From Kappaphycus alvarezii (lineage: Eukaryota; Rhodophyta; Florideophyceae; Gigartinales; Solieriaceae), in contig NADL03000870.1 in assembly GCA_002205965.3 (NCBI GenBank), positions 124,001 through 188,000 of the forward strand: a DNA stretch of 64,000 bases, read 5' to 3'. Below the pieces are notes generated by a model. That model searched no databases, was not told the DNA's origin, and was given only the letters and a program-made list of their open reading frames with translations. The position numbers and the translations under genes are program-made. Positions 13,901 through 24,235 of the stretch are shown here, piece after piece. Positions within the stretch are counted from its first letter, which is position 1, and every line of letters begins with the position of its first letter.

Positions 13901-14469
13901 GCTGTTACCGCAAATGCGTGAGCCAGAACTAGAATATGTACTACTTAATGACCAAGATATTGAATAATTAATTTATCCAAATGGGTGTATTGATTATCAA
14001 CTGTTTAGTTCACGTCAACGAAACATTCTTTTTCATCCCTATACTTTTGGCCAGTTCCAGTTTCCATCAAATTGGTGCCTTATCTACTTCCCTTCTTCTC
14101 TCCTGGCACGTATTACGTCACCTTTTCCTCGAATAGTCGAGCCGTCATCCTCGCCCTTTACCTTCCCATACAAGCGAAAAAACACACTAATTTGTGTTTC
14201 CCTGGAGTTTCAATGCCAGCAATGAGAAGCAGTTCCTCAAGAAGACAATTAGTTGGTATTAGCTGCACAAAAAAATTTAGGTGCAATGAGTTTTATAATA
14301 ATCAAAAAATTTTCAAGTTCGGGAATAATACCCTTTCCGATCCCGTTACGTACAGAAAACTGAACTAATTTCTTCAAACCCTCCATGTTGCCGTTTTCGG
14401 CAAGTGTGCTCTATGCCGACGTGTCGCATTTCCAATAACCCAAAAATCTAATTACTCCCTGTATATTGG
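10990..14469. other. AT-rich DNA without recognised genes
   Basis: I found no domain-bearing frame. The open frame 14072-14368 has a non-ATG start and nothing I recognise. The stretch just upstream of 14470 may hold further, unrecognisable remains of the gypsy relic that follows. Confidence 0.5.
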
Positions 14470-14770
14470 CATCGAATTTTTCTCACTCATTCGTGGCATC
14501 CTGGTATTTCCAGAGATACTCCAAGGAACGAAGTTACTTTGATTCAATGGGTTCCCCAAACGAGATAAACAATTAGCCACCTTATTATTGCGACACAGTC
14601 TACGCGAAATCCGACATTCTGCTAAAAATTCGAGCCATGAGCAGAACTAGTGTTTTCCATCTTTCTTTTGGAAGAATACTATCAGTGCCTGGTGGCTAGC
14701 CATGTTTGTAGCTTTAGGGGCACATTAGCATGTCTGGGCTGACCTTGGATTGAAGTGCTGGTTTTAATTC
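14470..14770 (-). pseudogene. gypsy RNase H remnant
   Basis: The plus strand holds diverged matches to the RNase H portion of the young element: a ttattgcg block, a later attctgc block, tcgagccat, then catctttcttttgga and agtgcctggtg. Frames are broken throughout. It belongs with the other pieces of the relic and would encode the strand-degrading domain of pol. Confidence 0.65.
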
Positions 14771-14774
14771 AACC

Positions 14775-15125
14775 GACCAAAGTTTATGTAGAACTTGAAA
14801 TAGATAGCTTCCAATAGAAAATATAGTCTAACGGTAGCAAATGCAAAAATATTCCCATAAAGAAGCTCTGAAGGTACCTTGAGTAGCGCTCTCAGAATTT
14901 CTAATCAGCACAACTGAAACTCTCTGAAAAAATATGCCGAACATTGGCCCAGGTGGCATAGGATATCAAGGCAGCTTTTTATTGAATAAGCTGTGATAAG
15001 TTATCCCAGTGTACATCTCCCCCTTACCTATTTCAAGCTTGCCAGTTGGGGTCAAATTTTTTTTGAAGAACTTTGAGAAATCTAATAACATCAAAGTGTC
15101 TAGTTTCCCTGACTATGAAGTTGCT
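14775..15125 (-). repeat. unidentified interspersed repeat, copy 2
   Basis: Diverged copy of the repeat at 10620-10975. It lies between the RNase H and reverse transcriptase parts of the old gypsy relic, where the young element has only about 600 bp against about 1 kb here. It therefore appears to have been inserted into that element. Flanking target duplications were not found. Confidence 0.6.
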
Positions 15126-15734
15126 TGGGGTTTTATCTGGATTCAGAGCTTCGTTTAAAACTATGAGGCCAGCGGAATGCCACATTTCAGGAATAAACGT
15201 TTAGAGAGATAAAATATAAGAATCAATTATTTCAAGGCAAGAAGAAAAGCCAGTTCTTCCTTCTTAGAGACAGGGTTCTCCCTTTTATAATATGCAGTGC
15301 AACTTGAGAATCAGACGTAATTTAACCTTCCAATTTCATCTATTTAGGACATGAAAGCTCTCAAAGATACAACAGGTGCACACGTTTCCACAACAGATTA
15401 CTTATTCGAATCCGGGTATATGAGAACTAAAGGGGTGCATAACCTCTGTTGAAGTTATTCGAATGCGATTTACAGCTATTTCTTCTGCGAGACATTTCCA
15501 TTTTTCGCAGCTCAAGCGCGTAACAGCTCGGCTTTAAAGGTAATTTTTTGATAAAGCTTGGAAATGTGAGGCTAAACTGGACATGAATTCAAATTAGGTT
15601 TTTGAAAAAGTTTTTTCGCCAGTAACTTGATTGAGTCTTTCGATGAGAATAATTTTTTTTTTTTTTCAAGCGGTACTCTATTACTTTACTCAATATTGCC
15701 AGGGGAATAAGATATATTTCCATCTAAAGTTTTT

Positions 15735-16480
15735 GTGAATACCAAATCAAAACCAATATAAACTCCCGCAAATTGGAGTCCTTTCAAAATCCCATTCATC
15801 ATTGTTTGGAATATGATGGACTCGTTTATGAGACCGAACGACATTAGCTTGGATCTGAACGTAGTAATTCTGCTGGTAAACGTCGTTTTTTCCTCTCAAT
15901 TTTCATCCAAAAGAATCTGGTAGTAGACAGTACAGAGTTCAAATTAAGGTAAAGAAATATCTCCTACTCTCCACATTTTCGAAATTTGATCCATATTTGG
16001 AATCTAACCCGATTCTTGACCAATTTTTGTTTAATTGTCTGTAATTGAAGCAAAATGTAATTTTATATCTTGTGTTGGCGGTAAACATGGCAAAAAGTAA
16101 CCATGATGACAATATTTGGGGATTATGCCGTTGACGAGCATTTCTGAAACATCTTACGAAAGAATCTCGGTACTTATTTAGGATGGAGGTCTACGCTTCT
16201 ATTATATTGTTCGCGGATCAGTTAGCTCGAAGACGTAAGTAAAAAGGTGTATCTTCTTGTCTTAAATCGTAAAATCTGCATGCAATTACTTCGGAAGATG
16301 CTAATACCTCCTATATTTTCTTAGACAAAGTAGAGGGTAGTCGTTCCAGTTTCTCATTTGTATTAGAGATCTTTCGTCCTGTATTTCCTTGACATTTTTC
16401 TTCTTCGTATGTCTGAGCTACTTCCGTTGCATCTAAATATTTGGATTTGACCGCCCCCACGTTCTCAATATTTCAAATGA
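15735..16480 (-). pseudogene. gypsy reverse transcriptase remnant
   Basis: The matched stretch 15735-16010 corresponds to the palm segment that in the young element encodes the YIDD region and the strand before it. Shared words include aatataaactc, gcaagtcctttcaaaa-like text, ttcatcattgtttggaat and tgctggtaaa. The frame is destroyed by indels. Part of the upstream linker (16247-16330, with tgcaattacttcggaagatg) is also kept. Confidence 0.75.
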
Positions 16481-16836
16481 ATATACTGCTTCCGTATTGT
16501 TAGTGTTGCTAGTCCCGTCTAAATATCCGACGTTGCCGCCAACTGCAACGTATTCAGCGCTCGTCTTTTCTTTTATTTACAGTCTTCTTCTGTTTCAAAC
16601 CTACAGTTAAAATCCTTCCATTACATTTAAAGTAATATTCGACCGTGTATTTTTCATTTTCGAAAAATTGCGATGATATGTATCTTTCTAGTTTATATCT
16701 CGAGGACATATATTCACCGTTTGTTGTCCATACACTTTCTGTATGTATTATTTTATCAAAGTACAGGAGCATCTTTACAGTTCTGCTGTCGGTTTTCGGA
16801 TCAAAGATTTTATTCAGCTTCTCAATTTTCAGGAAG

Positions 16837-17110
16837 TCATGGATTTAACCAAGGGAGCTCTGTAAAGACAAAAATATATATAAGAACTTTCAATTCCCAG
16901 CAAGGCTCTGAAACTTTGTCAACAGTACCCGAAATTTTTGACACCATTCTATCTGCAACAGCTAGCTGTCCTCTAGCCAGAGCAGTTATGAGTCTGAATT
17001 TTTTTCTACCTTCTCTGCAATTAGATTTATAATAGTTCTCGATTCGAAGAAAGCTTAGTTTTTGACTCAATAATTTTACTGGCATTGAAGTAAGACGCCT
17101 TGGTCCGCAA
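16837..17110 (-). pseudogene. gypsy retropepsin remnant
   Basis: The minus-strand frame 16837-17085 begins MPVKLLSQKLSFLRIENYYK, the decayed equivalent of the protease stretch around VPVKVLGMKTQALFDSG in the young element. The DSG active site is no longer present. The flanking plus-strand text ttttactggcattgaagtaa and gacgcct matches the young copy. It would have been the aspartic protease processing Gag-Pol. Confidence 0.7.
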
Positions 17111-17429
17111 AGGTTGAGTTTAGAGATAGTTTCTTATCGTCAGTAGTAGTTCTTTACTTGCTACAGCTCTTTTCTAGCTTCATCTGCGTCTTCCCTTGGT
17201 ATCTTACCACGATTGATTCCTGCTGGCGCGTAATCGAGTTCGTATACCAATTTATATTTTGTCACCTATCTAAATCTATCCTCCGCGACCTGTTTGACAT
17301 TTCTCTGCGTCATTAATGAAGCTGATTTCGCTATCTGTACAATTTTTTTGAATTTTCTAATCATGAATGGTACAGGTGCTTAACATTTATCAATCTTTAA
17401 TTTTACGAACTTGGCCTCTTCGAGAAAAC

Positions 17430-18250
17430 ATTAAATTTTACATCCCTTTCTGTCACTTTGACTTGACCTATTTCTTCAGCGATACATAGGTTACCTGCGT
17501 TGTTAGATTCACCATCCTTTTTTTTCTGCGATATTTTTATCTCAGGTCAATAATTGCTTCGGGAGTCCTCGACAGTTTCACCCCTTTTACCCTTAGACCA
17601 ACATTTGCTTTCATTTTGACCGTAGCGACCGCACTTCTCACAACGAATTTTTCGACCTGGATTCTTCAGGCATTCGATTGCAAAGTCTCAGAGATTACGG
17701 TGATGGAAGCACATTTCCCAGCCTTTTGGATACTAGATCAATTTTTATTGTTAGTAAAGGATAGGCTCTTTAGCTTCAACGTTATGATGTCAACTCCATT
17801 GTCGAAGGGGTTTCCAGTATTTATTTCAAGTTTCTCTACATTGCTTGTCACGGCCTCCAAAGAAGCTGAGCTGTTACCCAACCTTGGTAACTTGTCTCCG
17901 GATGCGCAAGGGACATCGATAAAAAATCCCTCATCGGTGCTCCTTTCGCGATTGAAATTAAAAATCCTTAGCAAATTCTACAATGGTATCGTTCAGATCA
18001 ATGGAATCGTGAGGGCTTTGGATAGGGATGAAACAGGAAAGCATGCTATCGTTAATCAGTTTTCTTACTGTGCATTCGATAACTGGCTTGGTGGTAAAAG
18101 ACAGTCTTACTGTAAAAGTCACACAAATATGCCAAAGAACTGTGCAATTCACTGCAGGTTAGATGGGCCTCAATTTTTATGTGGATCATGTTTCTGGTTC
18201 TAATTTATAGGTATATAATTAAGGAATTCACAAGAAAATCTCACTTCAGT
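17430..18250 (-). pseudogene. gypsy gag remnant with zinc-knuckle region
   Basis: At 17600-17700 the plus strand matches the part of the young gag encoding the two CCHC knuckles (shared: cgaccgcactt, cacaacga, attcgattgcaaag-like text). At 17440-17540 it matches the Gag C-terminal linker (tttgacttgac, tttcttcagcgat). At 17960-18010 it matches the capsid segment. The 195-codon plus-strand frame over this area is the antisense of gag and not a gene. Confidence 0.75.
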
Positions 18251-18555
18251 CGTGCCTAATAGTATTGAGTGACCACAAAGCTGTAAAATGTGCCTTCGAT
18301 TTGCTCTTTGCATCTCCAGAAAGAGAGTAGAAGATAAACTGTACCTTACCCTCATCGATCCTTTTCCGGATTGAGATATAGGAATATTTGTAGAGAAAAT
18401 CTTCAAATTACTCATTTTTGCTTCCACTGAATAATATACAAGGAGCAAAAGTGTGACGGTTGCAAAGAATTAGAAAATAAATATTAAACTGAAAAGTTCC
18501 CTAGTATTTCACAACTCCGCTACATTGGGTGCAACTCCCACTACAGGAGTACTAA

Positions 18556-18745
18556 TTGGTAGGAATAAATCGGAAAAGATGAGATTATCAGAACAGTTAT
18601 CCGAGGACCGATGCGTTGTAGGATACATAAGGGCTACTGTAGTGCGGTTATGGGAACGCAAAGGGAATGATAAGGACAAAGGACTGGGTTATTTCAAGTA
18701 AGTCTAGAAGTGGCAGGCTCTTGTGGTAGCTTTTTAATATCGACG
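18556..18745 (-). repeat. partial LTR of the old gypsy relic
   Basis: Starting just after a diverged primer-site region, the sequence ggtaggaataaatcgg and later ggatacataagggctactgtagt parallels the first 110 bases (plus-strand order) of the young LTR (gataggggtaaatcg, then gcgacaaaagtgctaccgtgg). Beyond about 18745 the similarity fades, before the DIRS-like element starts. Confidence 0.6.
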
Positions 18746-18913
18746 GGCGATCCATTGTCCTGGTTTTAGTTTTTATTGTGAGCTACTGTACTTGATTTGT
18801 TGAGCGTCATACTCGGGTTTGCTGCCCAAAATTATTCCCACCATTTCTTCAACACAATTAATCCTTACAAATATAGAGTTTCGGATACTCCAAATTTGTA
18901 TCGCCTGTGCATT

Positions 18914-19055
18914 GTGTGTATGCGGGTAAAGATATTTACAGGAGTAGCGAGCCAATAGCCGAGCGTCCCAGGATCCGGGGGCGGGGAAGGTACAGTATTT
19001 AACCGACCTAACACCGCCCCCGCCGGCCGACTTGGTTCGGCATGTCTATTTCTCT
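18914..19055 (+). repeat. left direct repeat of the DIRS-like element
   Basis: Aligns with 22870-23012 from gtgtgtatgc to atgtctatttctct, including gatatttacaggagtagcga, gccaatagccgag and aggatccgggggcggg. There are scattered substitutions and a few indels, suggesting moderate age. Confidence 0.85.
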
Positions 19056-19090
19056 CTGAAGAGAGAAAGTCCGCTTGTGAAAGCCGGGCG

Positions 19091-19800
19091 GTGACATCTT
19101 CTATCGACTACGCACAAATTATCCTCGAGACTATGGCTGACTCTCAAGAAAACGTTGGGCCGGGAAGGGAGGCCGCTAAAGGAAGCGGGGGTGATGGAAA
19201 CGCCGCCGATCAGCTCCGTGCCGCCTGGGTGGCGCTCAAAACGAATCGACGCAATTATGGACAGATGGTCCAGGAACTGAACGTCTCGAAGTTGGTTGGG
19301 GATGGTAGTAAGTTTGACCTGGGGCCTTTGTACCGGTGACGCACATGGGGGACTTGAAAACCCCATCGCATGCATTCCTCGCCGACCTCAAGAGCAAGGA
19401 TCGGTGATCCGCTAAGGAATGGGAATATATCAACGCGGCAGGTGTTTGTTTATAGTTGGATTTGATGTGGTTGGAGGTAGCAACGGTTGAACCAGAAGGA
19501 GTGGAAGGAATGGTGAAGAAACTGAAGTTGGCGGAGACGGCAATGAAGGAATCGTTGGAGGCACTGTCCATGAGATCTCAGTAATTCGGAGACATCAAGG
19601 AGCAAGGTTTGGAGGCGGCGAGGCAGATGGCTTTCTTGGTCGAGTAAGGTCATGAAGTGGTCTTTTCGGAGTCCTACAGGACGGCGCGGGAGGCACTGAC
19701 TATGAAGCTAGAGGTCGAGGCCGCGAAGCAGTTGGCTAAAGCAAGATTGGAAAGGGCGATAGGAGGGAACAGTAAGGGCGGTTCAGTGTCGACCGCCGAT
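19091..19800 (+). pseudogene. putative gag-like region of the DIRS-like element
   Basis: The first frame, 19091-19339, is alanine- and glycine-rich (begins MTSSIDYAQIILETMADSQ). It ends in a stop, after which several frames are cut by stops up to the reverse transcriptase. Its position first in the element suggests the structural protein, but no domain is recognisable. There is an ATG at 19133 (MADSQENVGPG) that may be the original start. Confidence 0.45.
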
Positions 19801-19805
19801 GATGA

Positions 19806-21466
19806 GTGATGTCGGAGGGCGCTGGGAGGGGAAGGCATGTCGTGACGACTGCGGGGAGAAAGTCGTTATGGCGGGGGACGGCGTCAAGGGCCGAGGCATG
19901 GGGCTCGGTATTGGTGGCGTCGGAGTTCGTGGTGAGGGCCGTTCGGTATGGTATGAGGGACGTTCGAACGGTGCCTTTTACGGAGGGCTTGGTAATGGGA
20001 GAGATACCCCACACGAGAGGTGACAAGGAGTTTGAGGGAGAAGAGTTGAGGAAAGGGGTACGCGCGCGTATCTTCGAGGAGACTGAGAAGGAGGAGGTGG
20101 GTCGGATCGTAAGGGAGGGGAAGATGGTTTCCTCATCGTTCGTGGCGAGGCGGGGGGAGGGGAAGGAGAGGAAGGAAATGTATGTGATAAACTTCAGCAG
20201 ATAAAGCAAGCATTGGCCGAGGGGAACGGTTAGGATGGAAACTGTACAGTTGTTTACGGTTAAAGTGGAGAAGAGTGATGTGATGATGTCGTGGGATTTC
20301 AAAAGCGGGTACCGCCACTTTTATCTCGATCCGGACATCCATGACTGCTTCCTGTTCCGGTACAATGGGGGCCATTTTCGTTGCATTGCGTTGCCGTTCA
20401 GTTGGGGGCGGTCGGGGTACTGATTTCGCATAATTCTACGATCGCTGGTGAGGTACTTGAGGGAGAGGTTGGGGTACCTCGTGCTGCCGTATATAGGCGA
20501 TTTTCTATGGACAACGTCTCCGCCCGGCTGGGCGGCTACAGAGGATGACTGCCGAGAGGCGGGCAAAGTGCTAAACAGACTGTTCAGAGAGTTGGGTTTG
20601 GTGAGGCACCAAGAGAAGGGAGTGTGGGGAGGGTTGAGGCGGTTCGGCCACTCGGGTGTCCTCATCGACACAAAGGAGATGCGAGTGTACGTCATAGATC
20701 GGAAGTTGGCGCGAGTACGGAAGCTGAAAAGAAGGATCATCGCGTTGGCACAACGAAACAGGGGATTGGTGCCGCTGGCGATGCTGCGAAGCTTTTGTGG
20801 AATATGCGTGTCCCTTTCGCACGCCCTACCGATGGCACGTTTGTACACTCTCGCGCTCTCCTTCGATATTTATGTGTTGCAGTGACGAGCAGAACGCATA
20901 TCCGCCGCTCGGAGAGTCCGGGGGTCGAAGCACCCGGCGAAACTTGGGGGCTGTTTACCAGGCTTGAGTTTTCAAAGGGAAGAGGGAGGTAGAGTCGGCA
21001 GTCGCTACGGGATATGGCCTATTGGCGTTCACTTTCGCGGGGAGAAGGGAGGGATCTGGTTCAAAGGGGGCCGGACATTGTCATGCACAGCGACGCAGCC
21101 GATGTCGGGTTATGGGGTACGCTTGGGTTCCGAGTGGAGGCAGGGGCACCGGGTTTGTGATAGGTTCAAGTTTTTTGGGGCGCGAGAGATCGCGCCCGTC
21201 CCGAAGCTCAGCGATTGTCGCTGTACATGAAAAATCAGGAGGTGGTGGCGATTTTGAACGCGATGGTCTCGGCGTCGCGCTCGATGATGGCAGAGCTACG
21301 TAAGCTGGAGGTGTTGTTACGAGTGTTGGGAGTGCGTATTGAGGCTTGGTGGATCTCTACCGCGGTCAATCGGTTCGCAGACGCGTCCTCATGGACATGG
21401 GATCCGGGGGACGTGCAGGCAGCAGAGGATGTTGCGAGGTCGGTACAAGAGGAGTACGAGATGTAG
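19806..21466 (+). pseudogene. DIRS-type reverse transcriptase and RNase H, frameshifted
   Basis: The N-terminal part 19806-20204 contains SEFVVRAVRYGMRDV, VPFTEGLVMGEIP and RIVREGKMVSSSF. It continues at 20217 with KHWPRGTVRMETVQ, MSWDFKSGYRHFYL and CIALPFSWGRS, and at 20448 with VRYLRERLGY and LPYIGDFLW. It goes on with LVRHQEKGVWGG, GVLIDTKEMRVYV and LRSFCGICVSLSHALP. The polymerase motif YxDD reads YIGD, so one catalytic Asp is lost. RNase H follows with VMHSDAADVG and later NAMVSASRSMMAELRKLEVLL and VNRFADA. At least four frame changes or stops (about 20205, 20424, 20886 and 21200) separate these pieces. The product would copy the element RNA into DNA. Confidence 0.88.
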
Positions 21467-21472
21467 GAGGTC

Positions 21473-21817
21473 GTGTTTCGAACACGGCCGCTGGGGGAGA
21501 ATTTGGTGGCGAAGCAGAAGTACCTGGCAACGCGGATGGGGGAGGACTGGGGGGGCGGGCGGGCGAGGTTGTGTAATCCGCCGTTCGACATAAAGCCGTT
21601 GGTGGTGAGGAAGATCGAAGAAGGCGGGGGAGTTGGGGTGGTACTGGAGCCGAGGTGGCCTGCGCAACCCTGGTTTGCGCGCTTAAGCGGATTCAGCTCA
21701 CGCTTGGTCGCTTTGGGGAAAGGGCGAAAGATGTATGGCAGCGGTAATGAGGTCAACAAGGGCTGGGGTTTGATGGTGGCGGAGATAGGTTACGGTCCGA
21801 GTGAAAGGAGGGGATAA
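21473..21817 (+). pseudogene. methyltransferase-like region of the DIRS-like element
   Basis: The frame carries LCNPPFDIKPLVVRKI followed by VVLEPRWPAQPWFARL. NPP(W/F) with a later P-x-W-P-x-x-PWF stretch is typical of the domain sitting between RNase H and recombinase in many DIRS and Ngaro elements, which is related to DNA N6-adenine methyltransferases. The start codon chosen is only the first in frame. The usual frame would be continuous with the RNase H upstream. Confidence 0.6.
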
Positions 21818-21822
21818 GGGCG

Positions 21823-22783
21823 GTGGTGCTATCGAGAACAGGAGCAGCAGGCGGAAGGGGAGGAGATACATGGGGCGCGGAGGAGGCAGGGTCTCTGTTG
21901 GCAGAATTTAGATGGGTAGAATCGACATGGCGGAATTGGACGAGTCAGTTGAACAAATGGTTGAGTTTTTGTGATCGGGAGGGCCGTGCAGCCATGCTAG
22001 CTTCGGAGGGAGATGTGCTCACATACATAGGGCACCTTTCACTAGAGAAGAGGGTGGGCCCGCAGTCGGCTCGCCAATATGTGTCGGCGATATCCAGGAA
22101 CTATGAAGATGCAGGCTGTTCGTCACCAATGAGGACGCTCCTTGTCTCCCACTTGTTGACGGTGTATGAGAGAAGGGTGGAACGGGAAGGTCGTGTTTGT
22201 GAATCTAGGGTTGGGATGCCTGCGCGGACAATGTTGAGAGTGGTCCGATTGGGGCTGAGCACAGATAGTGCAGAGCTGGCTGAGTGCTGTGCGATGGTGC
22301 TTTTTGCGTACATGTTACAGTGCCGGTCAATGACAGTCTCCCATATAGCTCCCGGCCATGTCACTGTCACGGAGGGAAGAGTGATTCGAGTAGCTTTAAC
22401 GCACCAAAAGAAATCCCACAAGTCTTCCCCTCGTCTTGACGTATCATAGCAATACGCAGTAGTCGGACGCGGTCCGGGGGCGCCCACAGGATGTGCTGAT
22501 GAATTGGATACACGTGCGGCCAGCGAGTGAGGGTTTTTTCAACTTGTCAGCGGCAGAGGGGCTCGGCACGGCCAACTTGGGGAGCGCATTGAGACGGGTC
22601 GTAGCCGAACTGGAGTTGGAGCCACCGCAAAGGTGCTACTTTAGGTCACATAGTTTGAGGATTGGGAGTTTCAATGAGTTTGTTAATCTCCATTTTTCGC
22701 GACCGTTGATAAAGCATTGAATGGATTGGGCCTCAGAGTCGATGTGCCAGGTTTACTTTGACAGTACTATCACGCTTACTCCG
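21823..22783 (+). pseudogene. tyrosine recombinase, frameshifted
   Basis: The first part, 21823-22449, has a core-binding region (TWRNWTSQLNKWLSFC, LTYIGHLSLEKRVGPQSARQY). It continues with MVLFAYMLQCRSMTVSHI, where QCR supplies the first catalytic Arg. After a frame change at about 22445 it goes on with NLGSALRRVV and FRSHSLRIGSFNEFVN, giving the H-x-x-R box. An in-frame TGA at 22718 comes before MCQVYFDST, which holds the nucleophile Tyr. All boxes are thus still visible, but the reading frame is broken twice. The enzyme would integrate the circular cDNA of the element. Confidence 0.85.
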
Positions 22784-22869
22784 GTTTCCTCTAGGTTCTT
22801 CGGGCACCTCCCAAGAGGGGGATGAAGCGCGTCCCCGGGTTGAGTTTGGTCTCTCCGCGTCGTGTACAA

Positions 22870-23012
22870 GTGTGTATGCAAGTGAAGATATTTACAGGAG
22901 TAGCGAGCCAATAGCCGAGCATCCTAGGATCCGGGGGCGGGTACGGTACTGTATCTAAGCGATCCAACATCGCCCCCCGCCTGCCGACAATGTTCGGCAT
23001 GTCTATTTCTCT
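22870..23012 (+). repeat. right direct repeat of the DIRS-like element
   Basis: Diverged copy of 18914-19055, placed directly after the recombinase reading frame. Sequences outside the two repeats differ, which fixes the element ends to within a few bases. Confidence 0.85.
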
Positions 23013-24173
23013 TCCACCCATCCTCCCGTGCAGGGCACTTCAACATGTCTTTCTCTGGTGGTGGTACCAAGGTCCTGTCAGTACGAGTACATTAGGTGTG
23101 CGTTAGGTGTTGGTTGCAACTTGAATGCGGGTGTCCATGCGATTGAGGTAGCTCAACATTAATCTTCATGCCAAAATAACATCGCTACAGTACAGGGCAG
23201 ATAGTCCCTCAAAAAATAACTTTAAATGCAAAATAATTGGGATAGGTAGATCCAAATAATAATAAATAGTTCCAACTTGAATAAATAAATAAATGCCACA
23301 ATCGGACTTAGAATGAATAATGAATAGAAAACCAAATTTAATAATATCTGATCGAGGGGGATATTTCGATAGCCCGAGGATGTAAAAATATTTCTAACAA
23401 CCTAGACTACTTATACTCTACACCAGGGTGAGCCTGCTACAAAAGTCAGGTGAGCCGTTCAATAATTTTGGTAGACATAATTTAGGCTCAGCAATAATTA
23501 TTGCAGTATTTTCGAGGTAAGCAATCATCCAGGTAATAATTTGTTGGCAGCATAAGTGTAATAATTATAGCCTGTATAATATAAAAACCCAACTGTAGGA
23601 CATAAAAATTATTTCACACTGAATCCAGCATAAAATATTGCCAGTGTAAAATAGATAAAATTATTCCTTGATGATTCATAATAAATATAAATTGTGGGCC
23701 TCAATAAAAATATTGCTCCACAATTCAGAATCAATGTAGGACACCGGGATAGAGATTAAAATATTTGGTCAATTTTCACATTAAACATTAGTATTTGCGG
23801 ACCCGCGCAGCCAGCGCAGCATGCCAGCTCAGCCACGTCATATAGCCCTACATTTTCCAACATAAAAATATCACTAGCCGGCAAAACTGGCTAGGTGGCT
23901 AAGCGGTACAATCCAATGTGTTAGACCGGCTTTCAGTATCATAGCCCTCCGGATGCTATCTGTAATGGATACGTTTTTGCCTGTTCTAGTCTACTAGAAG
24001 TAAAATAAGTACCGAGGTTTGAGCAAGTAGCGAATATAAGCCACCAGAAATGCAATCAGCAAGTCATTCAGCCTAGAATGGGTATATTACATTGATAATA
24101 TTTAACACTCTCTGTATGTTAGCATCGGTCCGTGATGGAACTATGCTCTATTTAGAAGTTATAACTAATATTT
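23013..24173. other. AT-rich stretch full of AATAATT-like words
   Basis: No gene is recognised. Between about 23200 and 23760, words such as aataatt, ataaaaatt and aataaataaataaat recur, interrupted by short ordinary stretches, which gives a distinctive composition. A possible tRNA-like segment lies at 23888-23965. Confidence 0.5.
23888..23965 (+). other. possible tRNA-derived sequence (weak)
   Basis: The segment contains TGGCTAAGCGGT, which fits the A-box of RNA polymerase III promoters (TRGCNNAGYNGG) at 11 of 12 positions, followed by gtgttagaccggctttcag. A convincing B-box and a closed cloverleaf were not found. It may be a SINE head or chance. Confidence 0.2.
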
Positions 24174-24224
24174 TTTATTTTTTTTTATTTTAGTTCACGA
24201 GGTGTGAAATTGGGGGTTAATTTA
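24174..24224 (-). mobile_element. 51-bp LINE-B 3' tail insertion
   Basis: An 11-bp direct repeat, aactaatattt, flanks the insert (24163-24173 and 24225-24235). The inner bases tgaaattgggggttaattta are the complement of the 3' end shared by all LINE-B copies in the window. On the minus strand the insert ends in an A-rich run. It is the shortest recognisable product of extreme 5' truncation here. Confidence 0.75.
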
Positions 24225-24235
24225 AACTAATATTT

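Larger units (their letters stand above)
14470..18745 (-). mobile_element. old Ty3/gypsy retrotransposon relic
   Basis: The plus-strand sequence aligns in order with the young gypsy element at 31487-40594. RNase H: 14530-14700 matches 35410-35575. Reverse transcriptase: 15735-16010 matches 36200-36475. Linker: 16250-16320 matches 36720-36790. Protease: 16880-17100 matches 37400-37590. Gag end and zinc knuckles: 17440-17720 matches 37940-38200. Leader and LTR edge: 18500-18745 matches 39010-39170. Point changes and indels are many, so it is much older. The gap between the RNase H and reverse transcriptase parts is lengthened by copy 2 of the unidentified repeat. No integrase part or second LTR could be recognised. 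Confidence 0.85.
18914..23012 (+). mobile_element. DIRS-like tyrosine-recombinase retrotransposon, broken
   Basis: A GC-rich block with, in order, a gag-like region, a DIRS-type reverse transcriptase and RNase H, an NPP-containing methyltransferase-like region and a tyrosine recombinase. It lies between direct repeats of about 140 bp (18914-19055 and 22870-23012). DIRS/PAT/Kangaroo elements integrate through a recombinase and carry split or inverted repeats instead of LTRs. The direct repeats here fit a PAT or Kangaroo-type layout, but I could not resolve an A1-B1-A2-B2 arrangement. Several frameshifts and stops make it non-autonomous. Its base composition is sharply unlike the AT-rich flanks, as expected of a recently arrived or differently constrained element. 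Confidence 0.85.

Noticed and set aside
17616-18203. 195-codon plus-strand frame
   Set aside because: Antisense of the fossil gag; the minus-strand alignment with the young gag explains the sequence.
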